Shown one piece after another: positions 24,357 through 37,110 of a stretch of DNA of 64,000 bases. Origin of the DNA: Cladorhizidae sp. MBARI D1340-BT2 (Eukaryota; Porifera; Demospongiae; Poecilosclerida; Cladorhizidae); the NCBI GenBank assembly GCA_028752905.1, contig JAQNBH010000017.1, forward strand, positions 32,563,908 to 32,627,907, given 5' to 3'. Positions within the stretch are counted from its first letter, which is position 1, and every line of letters starts with the position of its first letter. A program made the translations under genes and the position numbers. The notes under the pieces are model-generated. The model worked only from the letters and a program-made list of their open reading frames with translations. It was not told where the DNA came from and did not search any database.

Positions 24357-27145
24357 CAGAGGCGGAGCGACAGAGATTGGAGTGGTCTGGTTAGAATTAG
24401 GATTTTGCGGTCCACATAAATGGTGGCGGTGAGGGTGATGGGGGGGGGGGGGGGGGTTGTATTGGATGAAACTAAATCTCACCATAAAATTAATTTGTAT
24501 CGAAATGAGAGCATTTCAGGACGTTAGCTAGATTCAAAATTCACAACTTTTACAGTTGACTAAAATAACAAAGACCAATCAAATTTTGTATTTAAAACAT
24601 AATATTCAGAGAAACAGAAATTAAAATTTCGCAAATATATGATGACGTGATTCTTTTGCACAAATAAATTCATTGGCTATGGCTTTTATGTCCAAATTGT
24701 CCGTACTGTCTTGGTGATAATGAAGTACCATCATGTGGTTAAGTCGTGCTTGTGACATGGTGCTTCTCAAATATGTTTTGATCCTTCGAAGGGCACTGAA
24801 AGATCTTTCAGAAGTATAATTCGTAGCAGGCATAACAATAAGTAGTTTGAAAGTGCGACAAACCATGTCTATTTGTGTTCTTTGAGCTGGACTCAGACTT
24901 TGAAGAACAAATTTCAGTCCAGAAATTGATGGTTTCTCATCTTCCTTTTTAGCAACATACAACATTCGCAAAGTCCTGAGTTGTGATTGAAGATCATGGA
25001 GATTAAGATCTTCACCATAAAAACTACATACAGCAACCAGTTCACTCTCACAGTCTTCACCAGAACATGCTTTAAAAAGAAGTTGTTCAACATTTGAGTA
25101 AACCTTGAAGCCAGGTTGGTCAAATCTGTCAGTTATGCTTACCACAGCTAAATCCAACACTTCGAAATACTTACTTCTGTAGACATTTTGGTGTTGCTGG
25201 AAACTCTGCTTCACCAACTCCTTCTTCATAGCGATGTGCTCTCTTTCGCCTTCTTGGTAGGGTAGCTTCTTCAATGTCCAATTGGACTCGACTCATTTCA
25301 ATTTTATCCCAAAACAAATCAAAATCTCTATCTGAACGCATCCCTTGAAGAGTCTTAAAACTGTAAGCATGGCTACCTCATGTCCTTCGACACTAGACAT
25401 TTCAGGATTTTGCAGGGTCTGACTAAGCCTATCTGTGTGCCTAAGGATCATTTCTGATAACGTCAGGTTGAAGAGAAATGGGCAAGTACCCAGTTGACTC
25501 GAAACACCCTGAATTCTAGCCTTCATTTCGGTGTCAGTGGTGCATCTGAGTGCCTCTTCCCACAAATTCAGAATATTTTGATAATTTGACATAATGCTGG
25601 CAGCTCGAACAGTCCACCTTGTAGATGGCGATGCACTTCCTGTTTCCTCTTTGATTCTACTCAGCATAGCCTCTCACTTGGGAGAAAACTTAATAAGTTT
25701 TACAAGTTCAAAACAGGTATCAAGGCAGTCTTTCATAGCAGCAGACCCTTTAATTGTATCATTTACACTCAAATTAAGGGCATGGCCATAGCAGTGTGTA
25801 AACACTGCCTTGGGCTCAATTTTCTGTATCTTAGCAGCTACACCAGCCATTGTGCTGCAGCCATCATATCACTGACCACGTAACTTAGCAGTGGGTATCA
25901 AAACGCAAAAGAACATCTTTGAAAGATGATACGATGCTGTCAGCAGTAGTGGAGAGAAGGTTGTACAACCCATTAACTTCAAAGTTTTCATCTACCCACC
26001 TGATCACCAAAGTAAGTTGCATCTTGTTGGATACATCGGTGGTTTCGTCTGCCATGACAGTTAAAAAGGGGGGATTATGGATGTCACCAAGCAGTTTTCT
26101 CAAGATACTATGGGACATTACTTCTAGGAATTCATGCTGGTTCTCATGTGAAGTAAACTTCCTCCAATTACGCTCTAACCATTTACCAAGGTGTGGGTTA
26201 TCTTCAGCCCTAAGACGAAGCAGCTGGACAAGATTGGAGTTTGCTTCATCATGGCCTCGTAGAGCAAGACCTTGTCTAGCTAAAAAGCGTACACTTGAAA
26301 TAATGATCCTCAAAATGTCTCTTGCTTCTTGTTTTGCACGTTTGTGAACAGAATTCAAGACTTCACCAACATCTGGTGTGGTTTTCGGTAAGGTAATTAT
26401 TGCCTCCACTGCCTCACCATGTGTTTTCGATTCTCTGTGTTTCTTGAAAGACCTGGTCGCATCCTTCCAATTGCAGTAACCTTTGATGACCTAATAAATA
26501 TTATAAGAAGAACAGTCATATAAAATGGGATTTAAATGGTTCTACACACTTACAAAGGCAGCTGCTGTATTGTGACTGGTTTTGATCCTCTTGGTACTGA
26601 AAGCCTTCACACAGGTGTGACAAAAAACTACATCCTGGGCCTCATTATAGTGCCATGCTACAAACCAATGATGCTTAAAACTACAAGAAGTAGTACTCTT
26701 TTTCCCATAATCCCTCTTGGGAAAGCTAAAGATAGAGGGAGGGTGGTGAGTTTGCTCTGGTAGATCAGGTAATGAAGTTAAATCCTGGACAGCCATCCTG
26801 TGAAAGTTAGAACTGTTTGCCACAATGCAAAGCTGAGCTGATGCAATACAGAAGACAAGTCTAGACAGGAAGGCACAGGATATAGCTGCATTCCTGACTC
26901 ACTGTCCTATACATACATGTTATTGTAATACCAATGTGGTTGCACTACTTGGAGTTTGTGTGGTTCAGGTACTCAGGAAGGTCAGGATCAAGCCAGTGAT
27001 AAAAACCAAAGTAGCAAGAGTTCACCAGTTTGGGGCAGAATCCTAGATGTACATATGTACTATAAAGCCATAAACGAATTAATTTAATGCCCCAAAAAGT
27101 GGTCCGGTTAAAACCGGACCAACCGGACCAGTCGCACCGCCAGTG
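24357..27145 (-). mobile_element. hAT transposon 2 (ZMYM1-like class), nested in a LINE
   Basis: The termini are similar inverted repeats: CAGAGGCGGAGCGAC at the left and, as complement at the right, CACTGGCGGTGCGAC. ACTTACTG (24347-24354) and ACTTACTC (27146-27153) form an imperfect 8-bp target duplication, offset by two bases at the left. The transposase lies inside on the minus strand. A run of about 17 Gs sits near 24439. The element splits the LINE fragment. Confidence 0.7.
24621..26823 (-). pseudogene. hAT transposase 2, nearly full length but broken
   Basis: Minus strand. Exon 1 (26823-26554) carries a TTF-type zinc finger (HWFVAWHYNEAQDVVFCHTC). A 63-bp GT-AG intron (26553-26491) joins it in frame to DUF4371 (VIKGYCNWKD onward; catalytic-region FLTVMADETTDVSNK). 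A frameshift near 25890 and a stop in the QxYDG motif break the next part, which then reads MAGVAAKIQ and FTHCYGHALNL. Another stop lies near 25670. The C-terminal piece (25274-24621) has the hAT dimerisation signature (NYTSERSFSALRRIKTYLRSTM). Related to ZMYM1-like hAT proteins by motif order. Not functional as read. Confidence 0.8.
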
Positions 27146-27736
27146 ACTTACTCCCTCCACACCTTTGCCCAACAGCAATGCCACCTTTTCATCCTTACCC
27201 ACTCTTCTATATCTCTCCAGCCCATACAATTTTGGCCACCTCATCCACCAATACCAGCTGACGCCTCTCGAATTCCTCACACATTACCAAGAAGTAACAC
27301 ACATCCTCCCCTGCTCTACTATCACACATGATACACATCTCATCCATAACTATCCCACATCTCTTCTTATCCTCTAACAACCCAGCTGAAGTAGTCTTCA
27401 GTCTAAATTGCAACTGCAGACCTTCCTGACCATGCATGATCTCACATACCTCTCCAGCCCTGCACCATTCTTTGCCAATTTATAAAACTACTCTTGCTGT
27501 TTACTTCCTCCTTTCAATCCTTCTCATTTCTCACCTTCACTTTCTCCTCACACTTATGTACTGACTCATCCTCGTTGTTTAGCTCATATTTTCTCCTCAA
27601 CACCTCATATTCTTCCCACCATCTGATTCCCTTACCAATCTGCTCTGTTCCAATACCTCTAATCTCTTAACCAAACAAAATCTTCATCTCTTCCCTCCTC
27701 TCCTCTAGCTTCCTCCACCCCATATCTCCCTGTACT
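27146..27736 (-). pseudogene. LINE ORF fragment, middle piece
   Basis: On the minus strand a frame with a few stops runs from about 27730. It ends in a zinc-knuckle-like C-terminus (CIMCDSRAGEDVCYFLVMCEEF), where Cx2C and a later C are present but the usual histidine position reads tyrosine. Such endings are typical of the C-terminus of non-LTR retrotransposon pol proteins. Both ends are cut by hAT insertions. Confidence 0.5.
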
Positions 27737-30231
27737 CAGGGGTGTCTTAGCAGGGTGGCCCACCCAACTTTTCTAAAAAAATGCTATATGTAACAGACAG
27801 TCTATTGTTTGGTCACTACATAGTGAACACGACAGTGAATCAATTAGCTCTACTAACTACACTATAGTTCCAAGGTCAACAGGCTATTACCTTTCAACTG
27901 AAGTAGAGCCAGATGGATTGATGGCTGTTAGTGAACCTTTTCATCAAGGGGAAAAGTTTAATTTCGAAAGTATGGTTCAAGGTTGAGATCTTATCAAGCA
28001 CAGTGGTTTCAGGATTACCCATTTCTTCACTAAGATATAGAGAAGGATGCCATTTTTTGCCATACTTGTACAAAGGCAGTGTCTCAAAAGAAGATTTTGG
28101 CTTCAAAAAGACCAGATAGTGCCTTTGTAAGTATATTCTAAATATCTACCAAATCTTATTTTATATAGATATATATCATGCTGGCTTTTCCAATTTGAAA
28201 GATGGAATATCTAAGATAAAGAAATACCATGAGTCTGAGCATCATAGGGAGGCATGTGAAGCCCTTTTTATCTTACCAACCCAAGCATCGATGAGTTCTT
28301 GACATCGGTGCAAGTAAAAAACCTGGAAATCGTCAGATATTGAAAACAATTTTAGACAATATACAGTTCCTAGCTAGGCAAGGTATTCCTCTGAGGAAAT
28401 GGGGAACTGACAGCAAAGAATTCAAATTTTATCAGCTGTTTCTTCTTCGTTCGATTGATAATCCTAACATCTCAAAATGGCTTACTCGTCAAAATGATAC
28501 GTACGTTTCTAAAGACATACAAAATAAAATTATAACACTAATGGCACATACTGTTCTTCGTGATATAGCAGCTAATTTGCAGCAAGCATATTTTTACATT
28601 ATTATGACTGATGAGGCAAATGATGCATCGAACAAAGAACAGCTAGTTTTGTTTTTCCGTTGGGTAGACAATACCCTTGATGTACATGAAGAACTTTTAG
28701 GTTTGTATCATCTTGACAGTACAAATGCTACAACCATTTACACAGTAATCAGGGATGTATTATTAGCCTTGAACTAAGATATATACACAAGGTAAGAGGC
28801 CAGTGCTATGATGGGGCCTGCACAATGTCAGGAGCAAAGGGTGGAGTAGCAGAGATGATGAACCCTGTGCTATATATACACATTGTTATGGGCATGCCTT
28901 AAATCTGGCTGCAGGTGACACTATGAAAAGATGTAAATTGCTAAGGGATTCAATGGATACAACTTATGAATTATGTAAGTTAGTCAAATTTTCACCGAAG
29001 CATGATGGAATCTTTAGGAAATTAAAAGAAGAATTGGAACCAGACACTCCTGGATTGAAGCAACTTTGTCCTACCCATTGAACGGTGCGTGGAGACTCAC
29101 TCAAGAGTGTACTTGACAATTACACTGTTCTTCAGGAGCTAGGGACTGTTGCAGTAAAGGATACTGAAATTAGGGCCCGAACAACTGGAATTTCTTCCCA
29201 AATGATTATTTTTTTGGCATTTCTTTAGCACAGTTGTTGTTGAGACATTTAGACTATTTAAGCCGTACACTTAAGCACAAGAACCTGTCTGCAACAGAAG
29301 GCCAGCAAGTTGCTACAATGGTCAAGCAAACCTTACAGGGAATGCATACAGATGATAACTTCAAGGTTTTTTTGGAAGGTTGTCAAAATGAAGGCAATGG
29401 AGGTAGATGTTGGTTGATCCTGTTCTTCCATGAAAGAGAAAGCTTCCAAGGCGCTATGAAGATGGTGACAGTGGAGGTGATTTTCCATCACAGCCTGAAG
29501 ATTACTACAGGAGGATATTTTATCAAGCTTTGGACTTGAGCATACAGTCCATTGAAGACCGCTTTGACCACCCAGGTTACCAAATCTACTCAAAATTAGA
29601 GCAGTTACTCCTCAAAGTATGCCAAAGACATCCTCATGAACAAGAAGTGGAAGCTGTGAGGAGCCATTATCATGACAATATTCATTATGATGACCTTAAG
29701 ATGCAGCTTAAGACACTGTCCAATTAGTTGGGTGAAGACATTTCACTATCAAGTATAGTTTCATACCTTAAGGGACTATCTGAACCCGCTAACCATCTAT
29801 TTTTGGAAGTCATCGTCTTAGTGAAGCTGTTGCTTGTATTGCCAGCAACGAATGCAACAAGTGAGAGGTCATTTAGTGCCCTTAGGCGTCTCAAAACCCA
29901 TCTCTCAGATCTACAATGACTCAACTTTGTCTTAATAACTTATATATGCATCAGGATAGACTGGACAGAATCATATTAGTAGTCAATTCATTGATTCCAA
30001 TGAACACAGGCATGCAATATTTGGTAGATTTGATTTGTAATGTGTAATTTCATAACTCAAACCATGGTAAAACAGTGACAAAAATCATGAACTTATAATG
30101 GCTATTTGCAAACATTTAAAAAATAATTTTTCATGGCCGCAAGCGGCCTCATCCTCGTTTTGACCCATTCAGCCTTAGCTGAGCCACCCCCGGTCCACCC
30201 AACCTTAGAGTGGCTGAGCCACCCACCCCTG
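27737..30231 (+). mobile_element. hAT transposon 3 (ZMYM1-like class), nested in the same LINE
   Basis: The left end CAGGGGTG (27737) and right end CACCCCTG (to 30231) are inverted copies. GTACT flanks both ends directly (27732-27736 and 30232-30236), a partial target duplication. LINE sequence continues on both sides. The transposase is on the plus strand. Confidence 0.65.
27965..29920 (+). pseudogene. hAT transposase 3 remnant
   Basis: TTF-type zinc finger near 27965-28133 (DAIFCHTCTKA), followed by a GTAAGT donor at the same protein position as the intron of hAT 2, so the two share descent. DUF4371 lies at 28340-28777 (IIMTDEANDASNK), then GQCYDGACTM, then HCYGHALNL with a frame break. 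A stop replaces the tryptophan expected in the CPTHW motif near 29080. MLLRHLDYLSRTL lies at 29234, IEDRFDHPGYQIY at 29550, and the dimerisation signature NATSERSFSALRRLKTHLS near 29850. Several stops and frameshifts make it dead, and it is more diverged than hAT 2. Confidence 0.75.
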
Positions 30232-30430
30232 GTACTGCCACACCTGCTCTATACTACTTGTCCCCAACAACCTCCTACTCACTTTCATCTGTGCAGACTT
30301 CAACTTCTTGCAAGCATTATGTCCTCCTGTCCATCACAATACTCTAGACTAGGTCTCGCTAGAAGCTCAGACACCATTCTTCCTCTGTCTACTTCCACCT
30401 GCTCATTCACTCTACTAGTAGTAGTATAAG
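30232..30430 (-). pseudogene. LINE ORF fragment, 5'-most piece
   Basis: The same C/T-rich plus-strand character and minus-strand sense as the piece at 27146-27736, on the far side of hAT 3. Only short open stretches remain. Assigned by continuity rather than by a diagnostic motif. Confidence 0.35.
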
Positions 30431-31183
30431 GTCATAGCACTTGCATATATGACATTGGGGGGTGGGCAAGAATATTAGATGTGGAGGCATGATGCCTGTT
30501 AAGGTCTTCACATAAATGGCACATTGTGACAATAAATAAAAATACTAATAACAGTCTTAGGCTAGAGCATCTAGCTGAAACACTGAGAGAGAACTGGTTG
30601 AACATCCTGATGCCCTGCTCATTAATTGAAATGACAAATTCTGAAACACAAATATGCATGTGGAAAATTCTTCCAGTCTTGGAAATAGCTTCCCTTGAAG
30701 TTGTTAGCACACTGCACTACAAGTCAGCTCATCAGGAGATGCATGAATTCTTATAATGCTAAAGGGAGACCACGCATAAGCTGACAAGAACTTACAATTT
30801 GCAACTTGTCTTGATATTGTTAGGTGTGCTCTCTATATCATTAGCACATTCTCCTCCGTTGACTACCCTACCGTGTATAATATATAAGCGCGTGTGCTAC
30901 CGCTGCACCCGTTTTTATCCCCGCGTGTTTATCCACTAGCCAGTTAGAACTGTGTTGCAATCCAGAAGTGCAGGAGAGGCTAACCTCGCCAGCTTATGAC
31001 CTACTTACTAATTGAACATGGTGGATCCCCCCGAAAGCCGTCGAGCCTTTTCTGAATTCCCGGTGCTAATTACTTCCGGTTACGTCACCTTTGTTATCGT
31101 CGTTCTACATTGCGGGTTCTCCCCAATACTAGATACATCCTCAGCACTTTCATAAATATTGTAGCTAGGGAAAGTTAGCTAGG
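30431..31183. other. 5' flank of Ig copy C
   Basis: No gene. Contains sequence shared with 20260-20560 (inverse) and with the flank before gene A at about 2100-2340 (GGGAGACCA, then GAAGCTGCCAAGAACTT-like). Confidence 0.5.
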
Positions 31184-31212
31184 AAAAGTTAGGAGGTACG
31201 TTTACTATAAAA
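31184..31212 (+). promoter_or_regulatory. putative core promoter of Ig copy C
   Basis: AAAGTTAGGAGG followed by CTATAAAA, 50-80 bp before the start codon. This is the counterpart of the motif pair before gene A. Confidence 0.4.
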
Positions 31213-31918
31213 TCGCTGATACGTTTAGCCTAGTTTGTTGTTAGAGAAAAAGTTTAGTTAAATGGAGATCCCCTTCGTGGCTGCAGTCCTCCTGAGCCTA
31301 GTCTCAAGTGGAGTACATTGTAAGTATTGAATTGATGGAGAGTGTCTAGCTGTTTTTGTCCAGTAGTTGCATATATTTCCAGCTGCAATTAGGGGGATCA
31401 AAGCTATCACATTCAGTTTCACACCAAAAAATGCATGTGATTCATGACAATTCTATGTAGTGCATGTATGCACTTATTACTATTTGGCATACTGTGAAGT
31501 TACCTCTTGTGTTGGTTGTGTGAGTGGTTAAGTATAGATAATTGTCGGTTCAACTTCCTGTATTCTGTTTTTAGTATTTTCCATAATAATATATGGATTG
31601 GGTGGTGTGCTGTATGGTTTGTTTTTGTATCCTGGACAAGACACCCCTGTAAATTAGTTGATTGCGATCTAAAGACAATTACATATACATTCTGAAAGAG
31701 AAATCTACAAAGTATCTGTTGACGTGATATTCATGAAATTGCAATCTAAAGAATATGGGAAGAGAGAATTACTGGTTTCAGTGGTGAAGCATTTAGCTTT
31801 CACACTTGCAACTGAAACACAAGGTAGCTGATTTTGAGCATGTAATTTAACATAAACAGAAATAGTGCAGCTGTACATTTGTCTGTTCTTGAAATTTCCA
31901 TTTATCTCTTGAAATCTC

Positions 31919-34543
31919 CACAAATGTGACGAATTTGCGAAAACCCACCTAAACGGGGGAAAGCATTAATTGAGATATTGCCGTTTTATTTTTATTTTTT
32001 TTAAAGACGATTTTTTGGTGTTTGTGCCAATGGCTATAACTATCCTTTATATATAAACCAGTGGCAGTCATAAGCCCAGGCGCTATTTCTAGAAGGAGAA
32101 ATAAGCCTTTACTGTAAGATAGGTCGATACTTACCGTTCGTGAACGGAGGCGTTGCTATGCGCGCATTAGGCGCGCTAAGTTTGGTTGCAATCCTGTAGT
32201 AGCGATGTCCAGTTCACAGAACGTAGCCAGCGCTCTCAACAGGTGGGCCAGGGAAGGACGAGACCTGGTAGGAAGCTCTGACGAACACGCCCTCAATGAA
32301 CTATTAGCAGATTACTTCACCTTGGATGGGCCAAGTATGGTAATATTTACACCCTCAATAGATCATTGAATTTTACTGTACAGGCACTGAAGACAACGAG
32401 TTCAATGAAGTAATGGAATCTGATGGTAACTTTCAAAGCATGATATAATACGAAATAATACTTAATACTATAAAAAATACATTAAAATGAAATTTAGAAT
32501 CTTCAGAAGATGATGACTGTGGTGATGAAGATCCACCTCTCTTCTCCACTCTTGAGGAGGACCTCTTCTCACCATTGAGCGGACACTCATCCCAGACTCC
32601 ATCATCACTACCACAGCCTTCTTCATCAATAGCACTTGAGCCAGCAGCACTTCCCTTTATTGTAGGTGTAACACATGGCATCTGCATAATAAACATGGCT
32701 ATTATTCCATTAGGATCCCAAACTTACAGCATTCTTGCTGAAGGGGTGTGGCTGTGTGATGTTTAAAGGAAAACCATGCTCCTCACAGTTTACTGCAGAG
32801 CACTACCAAGACGTGAAAGACCAATGTGCATCACTGAGCAGGTAACAGGTCGATATGGTAATCCTGGGACAAATTATGGCAAATATTAATAATGAAGACA
32901 CAGTAGGGGAAGGATCACACCATACCACATTACCACGGCAGAGGTCCAGGATAGTCTTCTATTACCATGGTTTGAAGATTTGCAAGGTCACCTTCCTTAT
33001 GCTGCATAGTATTGGTAGGTACAATGTCATACTATACTGTGGGAAATATTATTACAGTACAACAATGTACCATAACACTCCAGGAATAGACAGATTTAAA
33101 TCCCTCAAAACCCACTACACTGCTGTGGATCTGACTACAAGAGAACATGGCAACCACAAAAGGCTACCTCACAACAGACTGCCCTTGGCTGTCACCAGGA
33201 ATGTAGTCAGGTTTGGCTTGCTGAAGCAAAAATACAGAAGGACAAAGGTCGGGTGCCTACAAGACATTGCTGATGTTGTCAACAGTTCCGCAAAAGCGAA
33301 CAATGCCCAGTTGGTGGGGAGGGAAGACGGAACTATTTTAGTTCCACAGTACAACTGGGCAAACTACTTCACAAAGTACTACAGGAGACGGGCATTTGTT
33401 GGGATCAAGACATTTCACCGCTTGAAGTTCTCATCAAAAGAACCAGGAGTTGCTATGGTCAGGACAGGGACGGATGCGATAGAGAAAAGGCTGCCTCTTC
33501 TAGTGGAACAGTATAAAGACTGGAATCCACATAAAAATGAACTCCCCCCACAATTATACCAGAAGGTCTTACTCCAGAAAGGAAGAAATACCTTTTCGAA
33601 AAAATACGAGAATTCTGTCCCCCTCATTGTCAGGATATTGTTTGTCCTGATCCAAGTCCTGCAACCAGAATGCCTCTCCCAATCAACTGCACCTTGCCTC
33701 CTCATGCCTCCTCAGAACATAACCCCATCACCTAAAAGAAGATGTCAACTTTATTCATCATAGCTTCTTATTATATCATAAACTTTGTACATCATAACTA
33801 GTTAGCTATCAAACATTATTTTCTAGCAGATAAGTCACATGAAAATGTAGCAAACATGTTTAACTAGAAGCAAGCTAGCAATAATAAGAGGTGAACTTAC
33901 CATAATTTATTCTCAACTTGTTTCTAAAGAATCAATAAAGTTCAACTTTGTTACAGAAGCAAACTACATAAGATTAGATGTCAAACATAGTTGATCAACT
34001 CATTCTACAACATATACAACTCCTAACTAACTAATCTGCTACTTACCCTGCTTAGAACGAGTCCTTACTCCAGTCGTCCATACTATTCTTCCATCTTTTT
34101 AGGCCGAGGGCGTGGCAATAGCTCGAACAAAACTACGCAAGATTAGCCAAACATAGCTGATCAACTCTTTCTACAACTCCTAACTAACTAATCTGTACCT
34201 TACCGCTGCTTAGAAAGAGTCCTACTCCAGTCGTCCTTCCATTTTTTAGACCCTGGGCGAGGCAATAGAACGCCAAGGGCGTGGTAATAGCTCTAATTAC
34301 ACGTTTACGGAAGTATACGGCTTCGTTTCGCCCGCACCCTGACAACGCCTTATAAACGCAATAATCCTATTGTTGTACTTGAAGGAGCGCAACTATTCAT
34401 GCTATAGCTCGAAGGAAACATTATCAAATAGTTTCAAACTTTTAGGATATGATCATTAGGTATCATAGGTGCCGATTATTAAATAATTTCACCTTTTTTT
34501 TAAACCCCCGTTTAGGTGGGTTTTCGCAAATTCGGTCACAAAT
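31919..34543 (+). mobile_element. 2.6-kb TIR DNA transposon in intron 1 of copy C
   Basis: Inverted ends of about 33 bp: the left begins GTGACGAATTTGCGAAAACC (31926) and runs to the GGGG near 31958. The right ends with the complement, one base different (CGAATTTGCGAAAACCCACC). CACAAAT occurs at 31919-31925 and 34537-34543, a candidate 7-bp target duplication, though it overlaps the end symmetry so the true length could be shorter. The corresponding place in intron 1 of gene A (near 3300) lacks the element. Superfamily uncertain. Confidence 0.72.
32205..33710 (+). pseudogene. transposon-encoded protein of the 31.9-34.5 kb element
   Basis: A start at 32205 gives ALNRWAREGRDLVGSSDEH. GT-AG introns at 32335-32383 and 32426-32497 lead in frame into an acidic, serine-rich region (ESSEDDDCGDEDPP). 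The frame closes at 32764. In another frame KPCSSQFTAEHY, then a stop, then 32855-33763 reads SHHTTLPRQRSRIVFYYHGLKICKVTFLMLHSIGR and TTREHGNHKRLPHNRLPLAV. Near 33550 the likely original frame shifts again to PERKKYLFEKIREFCPPHC. I recall this domain set from numerous uncharacterised cnidarian and sponge proteins, and here it sits inside TIRs. No catalytic DDE region is recognisable, so this copy is internally deleted or the catalytic part is absent. Confidence 0.55.
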
Positions 34544-34620
34544 TCTGGAGCTATCACAACACCTTCAAAGTCCTTTTGCTCCTAGGCTAAGTCAGTATAT
34601 AAGGAGGGAATAATAGTGAT

Positions 34621-35043
<423 letters not shown>

Positions 35044-36063
35044 ATAACAACAACAACAAATAAAACAAATTAACTGTGCCTACTTCACGTACATTGGTCA
35101 TGAGGTACAGTTATGAACACATTGTAGTTGGGTATTTGGAAGTGGAGCAATGTATGGTACATGTTCTCATCCTTCCCCTCCCCTCTCTCCTTATGTCAAA
35201 CTACGCAGGAATCCTTCAAGTTTTCCTGTAGTTGTATGTGTGTGTGAATATGTAATTAATTATATGTTTTATTATGATGGAAAATCGTAACATTATAGAA
35301 AGATGTGCATGTATGGGCTTACAATAGACTATTACTCCTGTAATTAGAGAGCATAATTAATAGTTTACTCTCCTCTCTCTCTAAATTTTCTAGCTCAAGA
35401 AATTACCTTTAGAGCTGACAGCTTTCCTCTGCCATACTATTACCAAGAAGGAGGTGAAGTCAAGGTGTCGTGTTGGCATAATTCTAGCTTGCAGTTCCGA
35501 TATTGGATCCACCCCACCAAAGGGAACATCTCAGAATCCCAGGGGAGGGCCACTCTGGATAAGGAATATAGTGTCGACAGCCTACTATTATCGAATGCTG
35601 GGCAGGCTGACAATGGAAACTACTTTTGCGTCTGCAGTGAGTTTGTCCATTTTATGAGAGTGGGAGAGTTGGTTATGTGGATCTAGTAATATTCATAATT
35701 TCCTAGTTTTGGGGGGACATTGGATATCAATTGTTTTAGGATTTTTATAAATTACAGGGAAAGGAGTAGGGTAAATTTGGTATTATGAAATTATATGTGT
35801 GAGAACAGATTTGCTGAAGCATATACTCTTATGTAATTTACATAGGATATGGTAAGAATGTATCATATCATTGATTACATAGGGGATTATTTGTTGGAGG
35901 GAGTTGTGTGGCAGAGAGGGCTAGGAATGCTTAGTATGTCAAAAAAATCCACCCACTATTTCAAATGACAATGTTGCATGCTAATAATAATGTATTACTT
36001 CCCTCACATCTAGAGGGGGAGGAGAAAGGGAGTTCTGTTAAAGGGGATTGCCTACCCTCCTAC

Positions 36064-36175
36064 ACCCAAGACACATCACCACACACCAAATGCACACATA
36101 CATGCACACACACACACACTACACACACACACACACACACAAACACACACATGCACACATGCACACCACACACAG
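36064..36175. repeat. CA microsatellite before exon 3 of copy C
   Basis: An imperfect (CA)n tract immediately upstream of the exon-3 acceptor region, as in copies A, B and D. Confidence 0.85.
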
Positions 36176-37110
36176 ATATAACCTACAGGTATATGAGCTA
36201 TTTGAGGCAGCTATTATTTGTTGTCATATTAATCACCCTGTCCCACAGGTTTTGGTGCTCTATCTCTAACCTCTAATGCCATCTCTGCTAACATTCGACT
36301 TCCAATAATAGTGCATGTAGACAACACCAATATCACCATTGGAGTTGGAGAGTCCCACACGTTTTCCTGCAATGCATCTAACATCGTGCAGATACAATGG
36401 TCCCACTTTTCCAGCCCAAATGTGGACACAGTTCTGGGCAACACTTCTGATGGCAGGATAGAAATCACACGCAATCATGATCTTCAGCTGGGAAAACTGA
36501 AGGGATGGAGAGATAGTCAATTTGAAGTGGGGGCTGCTCCCTAATAAACCATTGATTTCATAATTATGGCTACCACTTACAGAAGCTACTAAAAGCTATG
36601 CAGAGAGGAAACATGATTTAAATTGAGAAATAATAAAGTGCCTGATAATCTTACATCAGTACGTAGGTTCTGTGGTGTACTTGCCAAGTAGAGCTAAAAA
36701 TCCAGTGTTGGCATGTGTTAAAATACATAGACTTATATATGCTTTAGTCCTGTTTACTGGTAAATAACATTTTTATTAATAATCATGTTTCAGGTAACAC
36801 AAGTACGACTTTCTTCAGAACGACTTCATCTAAAGGAAGTGGAAATGCTGCACTCTGTTTGCATATCATCAGCATCATTGCATTATGTGTTAAAGTTAAT
36901 AAATCTATAACAAAATACAGATTTCTATCAGGAATGTTAATTCATGAAAAGGTAAATTTCAGGACAAATGTAATACTGGCCTGTTTGAATAATTTGTTAC
37001 TATGTTTGTATAATAGAGATTCTCACCAACGGAATGGCAGGATCTGTCCAATTCTCAGCAACTACTTCCAACATGTGTGTCACCTAATAATATGGGGAGT
37101 AGCAGTGACC

